This document shows, piece after piece, positions 15,120 to 20,821 of a DNA stretch of 25,798 bases (position 1 is the first letter of the stretch; every line of letters starts with the position of its first letter). The stretch is from contig CAYJNQ010000023.1 of NCBI GenBank assembly GCA_964371725.1, forward strand, positions 1 through 25,798. Reading direction: 5' to 3'. This DNA is from JAAYCI01 sp964371725 (GTDB lineage Bacteria; Bacillota; Clostridia; Oscillospirales; Ruminococcaceae). The notes beneath the pieces were generated by a model. The model was not told the origin of the DNA. It did not search any database and saw only the letters and a program-made list of their open reading frames with translations. Both the position numbers and the translations under genes were made by a program.

Positions 15120-15474
15120 TATCTTTTCCATGGCATTCTACTCCAAAACCGCATTTTTGTTGATATTGACTGGGCGTGAGGCCGAACTGCCTTTTGAATG
15201 CGGCGGAAAACTTGCTTGCATTCACATAAGAAAGCGTGTGTGCCACTTCTCCCACGCTTTGGTTTGTGGTGCGCAGCAGCGTTTGTGCTTTTTTCATGCG
15301 CACCGTTTGTATATATTTTTTGGGCGCTAGGCCAAAGTGGTGCAGATAGTGCGCCCTAAAATAGCTTTCCGACACACCGAGCGTAGCCGCAATTTCACGC
15401 GCGCAAAGGGTGTTCTCCAAAAGAAGCCTGCGAGAGACGCAGAGAAAGTTCCTGGTTTTTTTTTTCAAAATCAA
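15112..15474 (-). CDS. AraC-family DNA-binding protein, HTH domain only
   Basis: The 120-residue product is essentially the AraC double helix-turn-helix: first HTH AREIAATLGVSESYFRAHYLHHFG, here given by position as residues about 26-48, second HTH with VGEVAHTLSYVNASKFSAAFKRQFG-type sequence at about 73-97, then the family end TPSQYQQK. Full AraC regulators are 250-300 residues with an N-terminal sensor; none fits here because the flavodoxin terminator lies just upstream. The start is uncertain: only TTG 15474 is available before the domain, with no clear ribosome site, and a run of ten As follows it. It is either a stand-alone HTH regulator or the remnant of a longer gene. Position suggests control of the metal-ATPase operon. 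Confidence 0.7.
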   Translation of the reverse strand: MILKKKTRNFLCVSRRLLLENTLCAREIAATLGVSESYFRAHYLHHFGLAPKKYIQTVRMKKAQTLLRTTNQSVGEVAHTLSYVNASKFSAAFKRQFGLTPSQYQQKCGFGVECHGKDML

Positions 15475-15493
15475 TACCGCCTTTTTGAGGGCT

Positions 15494-15529
15494 CAAAAAT
15501 ATAAGCCCCAAGGGGTTATACCCTTGGGG
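15494..15529 (-). terminator. Terminator of the DUF2325-DUF3793-flavodoxin operon
   Basis: CCCCAAGGG (15506-15514) pairs with CCCTTGGGG (15521-15529) around GTTATA; on the - strand the stem is followed by CTTATATTTTT. It begins 12 bases after the flavodoxin stop codon. Confidence 0.75.
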
Positions 15530-15541
15530 TGTGTGCGTTGT

Positions 15542-15946
15542 TTATGCCAGTTTTTCTCCAAGTTCCTTGCACTTTGCCTCGGCATCGTCATCCGGTGCCT
15601 CGTTGCAAATATACGTTTCCACGGCCGATACTTCCTCTTCCCAGTTTCGCATCCATTCGCCGTCGCCCCAACCATAAGAGCCAAACAACACCACGGTTTT
15701 GCCCGAAAGAGAGTCTTTCACGTCGTCCCACATCGGTTGGAATTCGCTTTCTTCCAACACTTCGGCTCCCATCGAGGGGCAACCAAAAGCCAGTGCCGAA
15801 TATTCGGCTACCTTGTCTTTTGAAAAAGCATCACAGGTAAGCACATCCACTTCGGCTCCCTTTGTCTTGGCACCCTCTGCCACAAAACAGGCCATTGCCT
15901 CGGTGTTTCCCGTTCCACTCCAATAAACCACTGCCACTTTGCTCAT
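15542..15946 (-). CDS. Short-chain flavodoxin
   Basis: The 134-residue protein starts MSKVAVVYWSGTGNTEAMA; SGTGNT at 10-15 is the FMN phosphate-binding loop of flavodoxins. SYGWGDGEWM contributes the second flavin loop, with an aromatic stacking residue. Flavodoxins carry electrons at low potential and commonly replace ferredoxin when iron is scarce. ATG 15946 has AAGGA nine bases upstream; a GTG at 15964 is less likely. It is the third gene of the DUF2325-DUF3793-flavodoxin operon, 33 bases after DUF3793, and is closed by the hairpin at 15506-15529. Confidence 0.92.
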   Translation of the reverse strand: MSKVAVVYWSGTGNTEAMACFVAEGAKTKGAEVDVLTCDAFSKDKVAEYSALAFGCPSMGAEVLEESEFQPMWDDVKDSLSGKTVVLFGSYGWGDGEWMRNWEEEVSAVETYICNEAPDDDAEAKCKELGEKLA

Positions 15947-15979
15947 TTCTTTTCTTCCTTTCACATAAAAAATATTTCA

Positions 15980-16528
15980 TCATCCGGCCACGGTAAGCCG
16001 GCTCATGTCAAAACCATCCTGAACCCTTTGGCAATACACCCTTGTGCATTTTTTGTATTGGGCAAAGGTTTTTTGTGCGTTTTGTTCATCGGTATACACT
16101 TTCCAATAGCCCGTGCATTTGTAATTTTGCCCCTTATGCTCGATGAAAGAAGTGATATCTGAAAGAGGATACCCTAAAAACACACCGATTTCATGGGGGA
16201 ACTCTGCATTTTCCAGGCGTTTTTTTAACTGGCAAAGACAGGATTTTAAGGAAAAATCCTCATAGTTATAGTTTTGTAAAAAGGCACGGACATGCGGGCA
16301 ATGAAGCCGGTTTTCCAGCTTTTGTTTTCGATATACATAGATAAGTGCTTTTTGTTCTTTGGTTCTCAAAACAACAAAATGCACACCTTTTTCATTTAAC
16401 AGTGTGTTGAGAAGAAAAAGGTTCTCCTGCAACTTTTTATAATCCGTATAACGACATGAAAACAAGTTTCCTATTTTCAGCCCTGCCAAGGTGGGCGCAC
16501 AATGCCGAACAATTAAGTCAGTAGACAT
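15980..16528 (-). CDS. DUF3793 family protein
   Basis: The 182-residue cytoplasmic protein shows the DUF3793 pattern: an N-terminal HCAPTLAGLKIGNLF, a middle LIYVYRKQKLENRL, and the strongly conserved FPHEIGVFLGYPLSDI followed by CTGYWKVYTD and a C-terminal Cys-containing YKKCTRVYC. The function is unknown; the family is frequent in anaerobic Clostridia and often sits beside DUF2325 and flavodoxin genes, as here. AAAGGAG, which overlaps the stop codon of the DUF2325 gene, lies ten bases before the ATG, so the two are translated from one message. A link to metal, probably iron, limitation is inferred from the operators upstream and the flavodoxin downstream. Confidence 0.85.
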   Translation of the reverse strand: MSTDLIVRHCAPTLAGLKIGNLFSCRYTDYKKLQENLFLLNTLLNEKGVHFVVLRTKEQKALIYVYRKQKLENRLHCPHVRAFLQNYNYEDFSLKSCLCQLKKRLENAEFPHEIGVFLGYPLSDITSFIEHKGQNYKCTGYWKVYTDEQNAQKTFAQYKKCTRVYCQRVQDGFDMSRLTVAG

Positions 16529-16543
16529 GGCAGGTTTGCTCCT

Positions 16544-16819
16544 TTAGGATAGGTGTGTGTTTAAAATTTCTTTAAGAGAGGAAATGGAGCTGGAATGCGA
16601 ACGCACAATGTCGGGCTTATTGGTGAGGGCTGAAAGTGCCGTGTGCACCATCTTGTGCGATACTGTATTCGTGAACAAAATCACCATATCCGGCTGGCCA
16701 ATTTTGTTTTTGATGCCTTTTTGCTTTGTGAAAACTTTGGCCCTGCAATTGTATTCTTTGCATAAGTCTCGATAGCGATGCTCCATACATTCATTTCCGC
16801 CAATAATCGCAATACTCAT
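16544..16819 (-). CDS. DUF2325 domain protein
   Basis: The 91-residue protein starts MSIAIIGGNECMEHRYRDLC, then carries QPDMVILFTNTVSHKMVHTAL, the pattern of DUF2325: a small Rossmann-like fold with a conserved histidine and cysteine, function unknown, common in anaerobic Firmicutes. It is the first gene of a three-gene operon (DUF2325, DUF3793, flavodoxin). AGGAGG lies eight bases before the ATG. A consensus promoter (16945-16972) and two matching palindromes (16918-16933, 16840-16855) precede it, so repression in response to a signal, probably a metal, is likely. Confidence 0.82.
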   Translation of the reverse strand: MSIAIIGGNECMEHRYRDLCKEYNCRAKVFTKQKGIKNKIGQPDMVILFTNTVSHKMVHTALSALTNKPDIVRSHSSSISSLKEILNTHLS

Positions 16820-16839
16820 GGTGTACGCCTCCTTGCTTT

Positions 16840-16855
16840 GTTAGCGATAGCTAAC
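16840..16855 (-). promoter_or_regulatory. Operator copy 2, GTTAGC-N4-GCTAAC
   Basis: Perfect 6-bp arms with spacer GATA. It lies just upstream of the AGGAGG ribosome site of the DUF2325 gene, about 80 bases downstream of the predicted transcript start. It could hold a repressor that blocks elongation, or fold as an RNA stem near the ribosome site. Confidence 0.7.
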
Positions 16856-16917
16856 TTTAACACATTTTTTTAGTGCCCGAAGGCACCGAATAGGGGGGAG
16901 TAAAGGGAAACACATTT

Positions 16918-16933
16918 GTTAGCAATCGCTAAC
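16918..16933 (-). promoter_or_regulatory. Operator copy 1, GTTAGC-N4-GCTAAC
   Basis: Perfect 6-bp arms with spacer AATC, located 11 bases downstream of the -10 box, so a bound protein would cover the transcript start. The arms resemble half-sites of DtxR/IdeR/MntR-type metal repressors (TTAG and CTAA cores), which is suggestive but not decisive. Confidence 0.75.
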
Positions 16934-16944
16934 TCTTGTGTTTA

Positions 16945-16972
16945 ATTATACACCATATTTTGAGCCTGTCAA
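16945..16972 (-). promoter_or_regulatory. Consensus promoter of the DUF2325 operon
   Basis: On the - strand TTGACA (complement of 16967-16972) and TATAAT (complement of 16945-16950), both perfect, are separated by 16 bp. Such a strong promoter next to an operator indicates a gene set that is tightly repressed and then strongly expressed. Confidence 0.85.
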
Positions 16973-17128
16973 CCCTTTGGCATAAAAATAATGTACAAAA
17001 CAGCTCTATCATGCCGCTGTGTGTTTGTGGCCAACGCACCGTTCGCCCGTGGCATAAACACTGTGTTATCACCACCGCCCATGTGGCGGCTAAACCGGCA
17101 AACTTTTTGTTGTTTTGAATGACGCTGT

Positions 17129-17179
17129 AAAAAAATTGGTTTTGGGGCAAGCAAGCTTCTGCTGCCCCAAAACCAATTT
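17129..17179 (-). terminator. Terminator of the lipoprotein gene
   Basis: AAATTGGTTTTGGGGC (17133-17148) pairs with its complement at 17164-17179; on the - strand it runs into seven Ts (complement of 17129-17135). It starts 12 bases after the stop codon of the substrate-binding protein gene. Confidence 0.88.
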
Positions 17180-17191
17180 CGACTGTTGTTT

Positions 17192-18256
17192 TTAATAGTA
17201 GAAGGCATCATCCGGCAAAGCGCCGCCCACAGATTCCGGGGCCTGGTCGAAGAGAACATTCAAATAGCCGCTTAGGGTATCTTTCATTTCGCTGCCTGCA
17301 ATGTAGGTGATGTTGCAGTTTGGAATGGCTTGTAAGGCCACGGCCTCGGGCACAATTTCGTATTGCCCCACAAGCGCCGCGCCGCCTTCCAAATCGCTGT
17401 TGATGTAGTTTACAGATTGCTCATAGTGGGAAAGAAAGGCCTCCACAGCGGCAGGGTTTTCTTCTATAAATTCGCTGCGGGCAATCACAACACCCGTTAC
17501 AAGCTGGGAGGGGATTTCGGCATCTGCCTGCACGGAATCCCATTCCTCGGTCAAATCCAGGGCAACACGCAGGTTTTCGTTCGAGGTGAGCGCCGTTGTG
17601 ACAAAGGGTTCGGGCAACATGGCGATGGCATTCGGGGTTTCGGCAATGGAAGACAGAACCTCCGTTGCTTCTGCGTGCCACTCAATGGTCACGTCGTTGT
17701 CCGGGTCAATGCCATTTGCCGAAAGAATATAACGCAAAGAAAATTCGGGTGTGGCGCCTTTGCCCGTGGCATGGATGGTTTGCCCGCGCAAATCTTCTAT
17801 GGAAGTGAGGCTTTCCCCATTTTCCACAAGGTACAAAACGCCCAGGGTGTTGATGGCCAGCACCTTCACCGCGCCATCGGTGTTGTTGTAAATCACAGAG
17901 GCAAGGTTTGCGGGCACGGCGGCAATGTCAATTTCAGCGGTGCCAATTTTGGCGGCCACTTCGCTAGTGTCGGCCACCATTTCAAAAGTGTAGTGGTTGT
18001 CGGTAATTTCGCCACTGTCCACACCATCCATAAACTGCACCATGCCCATCGTGGTGGGGCCTTTCAAGCCCAAAACACGCACGTCAACGGGGTTTGCGGC
18101 AGGCATGGATTCTGCCATCGATTCGGACATGGGCACAGACGAAGCGGCAGGGGCCGAGGCAGGGGCCGAAGAACTTTGGCTTTCGGTAGAAGAGCAGGCC
18201 GCCAGCATGGAGAGCGAGAGCGCGCCGGCAAGCAAAAGAGCTGTGAGTTTTTTCAT
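17192..18256 (-). CDS. ABC transporter substrate-binding lipoprotein, NMT1/SsuA-like
   Basis: The 354-residue protein begins with a lipoprotein signal, MKKLTALLLAGALSLSMLAAC, with Cys21 as the lipid site. A Ser/Ala/Pro linker follows (to about residue 55), then a periplasmic-binding-type fold of the NMT1/SsuA family (ADTSEVAAKIGTAEIDIAAVPANLAS; SLTSIEDLRGQTIHATGKG; SLRYILSANGID). Relatives bind taurine, sulfonates, pyrimidine precursors or nitrate-like ligands for ABC import. It is an orphan: no permease or ATPase gene is adjacent, and it has its own promoter (18314-18342) and terminator (17129-17179). The true start is ATG 18256; the in-frame extension to 18394 would run through the promoter. 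Ligand unknown. Confidence 0.85.
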   Translation of the reverse strand: MKKLTALLLAGALSLSMLAACSSTESQSSSAPASAPAASSVPMSESMAESMPAANPVDVRVLGLKGPTTMGMVQFMDGVDSGEITDNHYTFEMVADTSEVAAKIGTAEIDIAAVPANLASVIYNNTDGAVKVLAINTLGVLYLVENGESLTSIEDLRGQTIHATGKGATPEFSLRYILSANGIDPDNDVTIEWHAEATEVLSSIAETPNAIAMLPEPFVTTALTSNENLRVALDLTEEWDSVQADAEIPSQLVTGVVIARSEFIEENPAAVEAFLSHYEQSVNYINSDLEGGAALVGQYEIVPEAVALQAIPNCNITYIAGSEMKDTLSGYLNVLFDQAPESVGGALPDDAFYY

Positions 18257-18313
18257 ATGTTTAATTTCCCTCTGTTCAATTATTGGAATCCGGTTCCTGT
18301 TATCACCGTGTAT

Positions 18314-18342
18314 AGTATAGCAAAAACAGGAGGAATGAACAA
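18314..18342 (-). promoter_or_regulatory. Predicted promoter of the lipoprotein gene
   Basis: On the - strand TTGTTC (complement of 18337-18342), 17 bp and TATACT (complement of 18314-18319) form a reasonable SigA-type promoter, giving a leader of about 50 bases to the ATG at 18256. Confidence 0.6.
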
Positions 18343-18434
18343 GGAGGGGGATGAAAAAAGCGAACCGAGGTGGGACACAAACCGCAATATTCATGCTTAC
18401 AAGGCGGCTCGGGCAGTGCTTGTCGCGAGCTGCT

Positions 18435-19532
18435 TTAGGAATGGGAACAACAGGAATCGTTCTTCGGTTTGTGTAACAAACGTTTTAGTAAACTTTTTAG
18501 CACCAAAACGCCAAAGCCAATGGCAATCACAACCATGTAAACAGGCAATCCATGCTCGCTAGAGGCACCGGCGGAAGACGGAATTCCGCTAAAGCCAAGG
18601 GCGGCGATGATGCCGTCCAGCACAAAGCCAAACGCAACGGCACAAACCGCCACACAAGAGAGATAAATGGCAAGCACTTTTTTGCCCAAAGCCTTCGACA
18701 ATATGGTTAAAGAGGCAATGTTTGTCACCGGGCCTGCAAACAAAAACACAAAGGCGGCGCCGGGGGAAATGCCTTTCATAATCAAAGAAAGGGCAATGGG
18801 GATGGAGGCGGTGGAGCAAATGTACATGGGAATGCCAATGAGAAGCATAAGAAGCATGGTGAAAAGTGGGTTTGTAAGGCCGGCAAGCCAATTGTCCGGA
18901 ATCAGCGTGCTTATCAAAGCGGCAATGAAAAGCCCTATTACAAAATGAACGGCAATTTCGTCTAAAAATTCACCAAAGGCATAGGTGAAAGCCGATTTTA
19001 CTTTAGAGAAAAATGTGACTTTTTCAACCTGGCTGTGGCAGCCGGAATGAGAGCAACCACAGGTTTTGTGTTCGTCACTTTCCTCGCCGAGGGCGCCGGT
19101 GGTTTTCGCCTTTTGAAAATCGTTTGCATCCCGCTTGCAAAATAGGTTTGTAACCACGCCCGAAACGATGCCGGAAAGGAAAGCGGCAACCGCACGAAAC
19201 ACGGCAAACAGGGGCCCCATCAGGCCATAGGTGGCAATGAGGCTGTCCACACCGGTTTGTGGTGTAGACGTTAAAAAGCTGACAACGGCACCCTTGGAGG
19301 CTCCGCTTTTACCAAGATACAAGGCGGTTGGAACCACACCGCAGGAACACAAAGGCAAGGGGACGCCAAGCACAGAAGCTTTTACCACAGAGGCGGTGTT
19401 GTTTTTTCCAACGTGCTTCAAAATGGCTTCCTGATTTACAAAAGCGTGCAAGAACCCGGTGAAAAGAAGCCCGATTACAATGTAAAAAGACATATCCACA
19501 AACAATTCCCATAAATTTATAAAATAAACCAT
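18435..19532 (-). CDS. SO_0444/DUF318-type metal permease (Cu/Zn efflux-like)
   Basis: The 365-residue membrane protein belongs to the ArsP_1/DUF318 permease family. The signature is VPLPLCSCGVVPTALYL (58-73, Cys62 and Cys64), with the related second repeat GIPMYICSTASIPIALSL. A metal-binding-looking hydrophilic loop CGCSHSGCHS (158-167) lies between the two membrane halves, and the protein ends DSCCSHS. This Cys/His decoration is characteristic of the SO_0444 subfamily, regarded as Cu/Zn efflux proteins. AGGAGG lies six bases before ATG 19532, within the end of the sensor gene, and the two genes are ten bases apart. With a CzrA-like sensor upstream, Zn2+ is the best guess. A weak imperfect hairpin at about 18399-18430 may end the transcript. 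Confidence 0.88.
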   Translation of the reverse strand: MVYFINLWELFVDMSFYIVIGLLFTGFLHAFVNQEAILKHVGKNNTASVVKASVLGVPLPLCSCGVVPTALYLGKSGASKGAVVSFLTSTPQTGVDSLIATYGLMGPLFAVFRAVAAFLSGIVSGVVTNLFCKRDANDFQKAKTTGALGEESDEHKTCGCSHSGCHSQVEKVTFFSKVKSAFTYAFGEFLDEIAVHFVIGLFIAALISTLIPDNWLAGLTNPLFTMLLMLLIGIPMYICSTASIPIALSLIMKGISPGAAFVFLFAGPVTNIASLTILSKALGKKVLAIYLSCVAVCAVAFGFVLDGIIAALGFSGIPSSAGASSEHGLPVYMVVIAIGFGVLVLKSLLKRLLHKPKNDSCCSHS

Positions 19533-19542
19533 GTTCTTCCTC

Positions 19543-19884
19543 CTATTCGTGGCTCTCGTGGCTCAAATGGCGAAGCCCGATGCTGATGATATCGTGAATG
19601 TGCTCGTCGTCTAAGCTGTAGTATGTTTTGTTTTTTTCTTTTCTAAATTTCACAATGTGGTTCAGTTTTAGCAGTTTGAGCTGGTTTGAAACCCGCGGCT
19701 GTGAAACCCCAATTAGCAGTGCCAAATCTTTTACACAGATTTCCCCGTGCAACATGGCAAGCAAAATTTGGATGCGAATGGGCTCGCTGAAGGTTTTAAA
19801 GAAAAAAGATAAATTTTCCGAAATTGCTTCATCGGCAATCAATTCCTTCACACTTTCGGGCGCTTTGCAACACAGTTCTTCCAT
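19543..19884 (-). CDS. ArsR/SmtB-family metal sensor, CzrA-like
   Basis: The 113-residue winged-helix repressor has the HTH VKDLALLIGVSQPRVSNQLK (51-70). Its last helix fits the alpha-5 metal site of zinc/cobalt sensors exactly: Asp93-X-His95-X10-His106-X2-His109. It also has Cys5 and Cys6 near the start and Cys50 in EICVKDL, where CadC-type sensors carry the alpha-3N site (there ELCVCDL), so a partial second site may exist. Metal binding to such proteins releases DNA and induces the linked efflux gene. ATG 19884 follows AGGTGG; a GTG at 19896 is possible. A near-palindrome overlaps its promoter (19899-19926), giving autoregulation of the sensor-permease operon. Confidence 0.92.
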   Translation of the reverse strand: MEELCCKAPESVKELIADEAISENLSFFFKTFSEPIRIQILLAMLHGEICVKDLALLIGVSQPRVSNQLKLLKLNHIVKFRKEKNKTYYSLDDEHIHDIISIGLRHLSHESHE

Positions 19885-19898
19885 AAAAAACACCACCT

Positions 19899-19926
19899 AT
19901 ATAACTGAATCATGATATAGTTATAT
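19899..19926 (-). promoter_or_regulatory. Operator palindrome of the sensor-permease operon
   Basis: ATATAACT (19899-19906) and AGTTATAT (19919-19926) are perfect arms around a central palindromic ATCATGAT (19909-19916); only two base pairs of the 28 bp break the symmetry. The site overlaps the -10 box and transcript start, as for ArsR/SmtB repressors. Confidence 0.8.
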
Positions 19927-19951
19927 TACTACATGTTCGCATGCTTGTCAA
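19923..19951 (-). promoter_or_regulatory. Predicted promoter of the sensor-permease operon
   Basis: On the - strand a perfect TTGACA (complement of 19946-19951), 17 bp and TAATAT (complement of 19923-19928, four of six consensus bases). The operator arm covers the -10 box. Confidence 0.65.
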
Positions 19952-20091
19952 CAGGGGGAACCGGTGTGTGCAATGTTTGCAAGCCCCCCTTTTTTTCATC
20001 ATGTGTAAAAAGGCAACGGGAAAGTATCACCGATGCAAATTCAATGCATGTAAGCCGATGTCAATAAACGGCAAGACCTGTAATCTTACAA

Positions 20092-20140
20092 AGAATGCCT
20101 GCCGAATGAATCCGCAATGGATTGATTCAGCAGGCATTCT
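20092..20140 (-). terminator. Terminator after the DUF1638 gene
   Basis: A long stem, 20092-20113 with 20119-20140, has two mismatches in 22 positions (core GAATGCCTGC) and a five-base loop. On the - strand it runs into TTCTTTG. It lies 19 bases after the DUF1638 stop codon and closes the right-hand array. Confidence 0.75.
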
Positions 20141-20159
20141 CTACTCACTTTATACAGCT

Positions 20160-20810
20160 TTACGCTTGTTTTTTGTTCAAAAATGTCTCCAAGGTGAAGG
20201 CTTCCCCTTTGGGGAGTATCCAAAACTTTTCCTCGTTCCACGAACTTTGAAAAAGCTCTTCGAACACCGCAATATCCCCTTTTTCTTTGCGCGGCAACAG
20301 GTCCAGCTTTTCCGCCTGCGCTTTCATGCGGGCGTAGGTTGCCTCTACATCGTAAACACCCGTATCCAAAAGACATAGATGCGTGTAGCCCTTTAGCAGG
20401 GTTTTGTAAATGGCACGCGCTTTCTTTTCGCCATATTTTTCAATGGCCATGTTGAACCCGAACACAGAACCGGGGATGTCCTTTTCCTCCAGCCACCCTT
20501 CGGTGTAATACATGCTGTGCACATCCCGCGCTTCGCGCAGCATCATCGCAATGCAATCGTCATACAAAGGGAGCACGAGGCGTGCCGATTCACAGCGAAT
20601 ACCGTCTAGCGCCGTGCCGCAAAAACCAAACCCCAACAGCACGGTGTCCACATCTTTTGGCAAATTGTCCAGTGTTTTTTGTAGCTCTTCGCGCAATTTT
20701 TGCGGACGTTCGTGCAGGCCTCTATCCAGCCAAATCGCTTCTAAATCCGGCGGCATAAAGGCTTTTAATTCGTTTTCGATCATCGAGCAGGCCACAAGAC
20801 AGGTGCGCAT
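20160..20810 (-). CDS. DUF1638 family protein
   Basis: The 216-residue cytoplasmic protein matches DUF1638. Visible marks are an N-terminal Cys pair (Cys4, Cys8 in MRTCLVACSM), GLHERPQKLR (31-40), LLGFGFCGTALDG (58-70, Cys64), LPLYDDCIAMM (80-90, Cys86) and GWLEEKDIPG. The conserved cysteines, histidine and acids suggest a metal or cofactor site. The biochemical role is unknown; from established genome context, the family recurs in corrinoid-dependent methyltransferase clusters. The RACo-like gene ends 11 bases upstream, so it is in the same message, and an AAGGGGGG site precedes ATG 20810. It is the last gene of the array. No methyltransferase or corrinoid protein gene is present in the window. 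Confidence 0.85.
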   Translation of the reverse strand: MRTCLVACSMIENELKAFMPPDLEAIWLDRGLHERPQKLREELQKTLDNLPKDVDTVLLGFGFCGTALDGIRCESARLVLPLYDDCIAMMLREARDVHSMYYTEGWLEEKDIPGSVFGFNMAIEKYGEKKARAIYKTLLKGYTHLCLLDTGVYDVEATYARMKAQAEKLDLLPRKEKGDIAVFEELFQSSWNEEKFWILPKGEAFTLETFLNKKQA

Positions 20811-20821
20811 TTTATCCCCCC

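Larger units (their letters stand above)
16820..17191. other. Intergenic region: operators, promoter and terminator
   Basis: These 372 bases contain the regulatory region of the DUF2325 operon (16840-16972) and the terminator of the lipoprotein gene (17129-17179). A small stem GTGCC-TTCG-GGCAC (read on the - strand, near 16871-16887) lies in the leader between the two operators; it lacks a T-run and is probably structural. The part 16981-17128 shows nothing I recognise. Confidence 0.6.

Noticed and set aside
16871..16887. Terminator in the DUF2325 leader (GTGCC-TTCG-GGCAC stem)
   Set aside because: On the - strand the stem is followed by As, not Ts, so it is more likely a structural or stabilising stem.
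17363..18562. 399-codon open frame on the + strand opposite the lipoprotein gene
   Set aside because: It is antisense to a convincing lipoprotein and its promoter, and the product is a His/Gly/Arg-rich shadow of that gene's codon bias.
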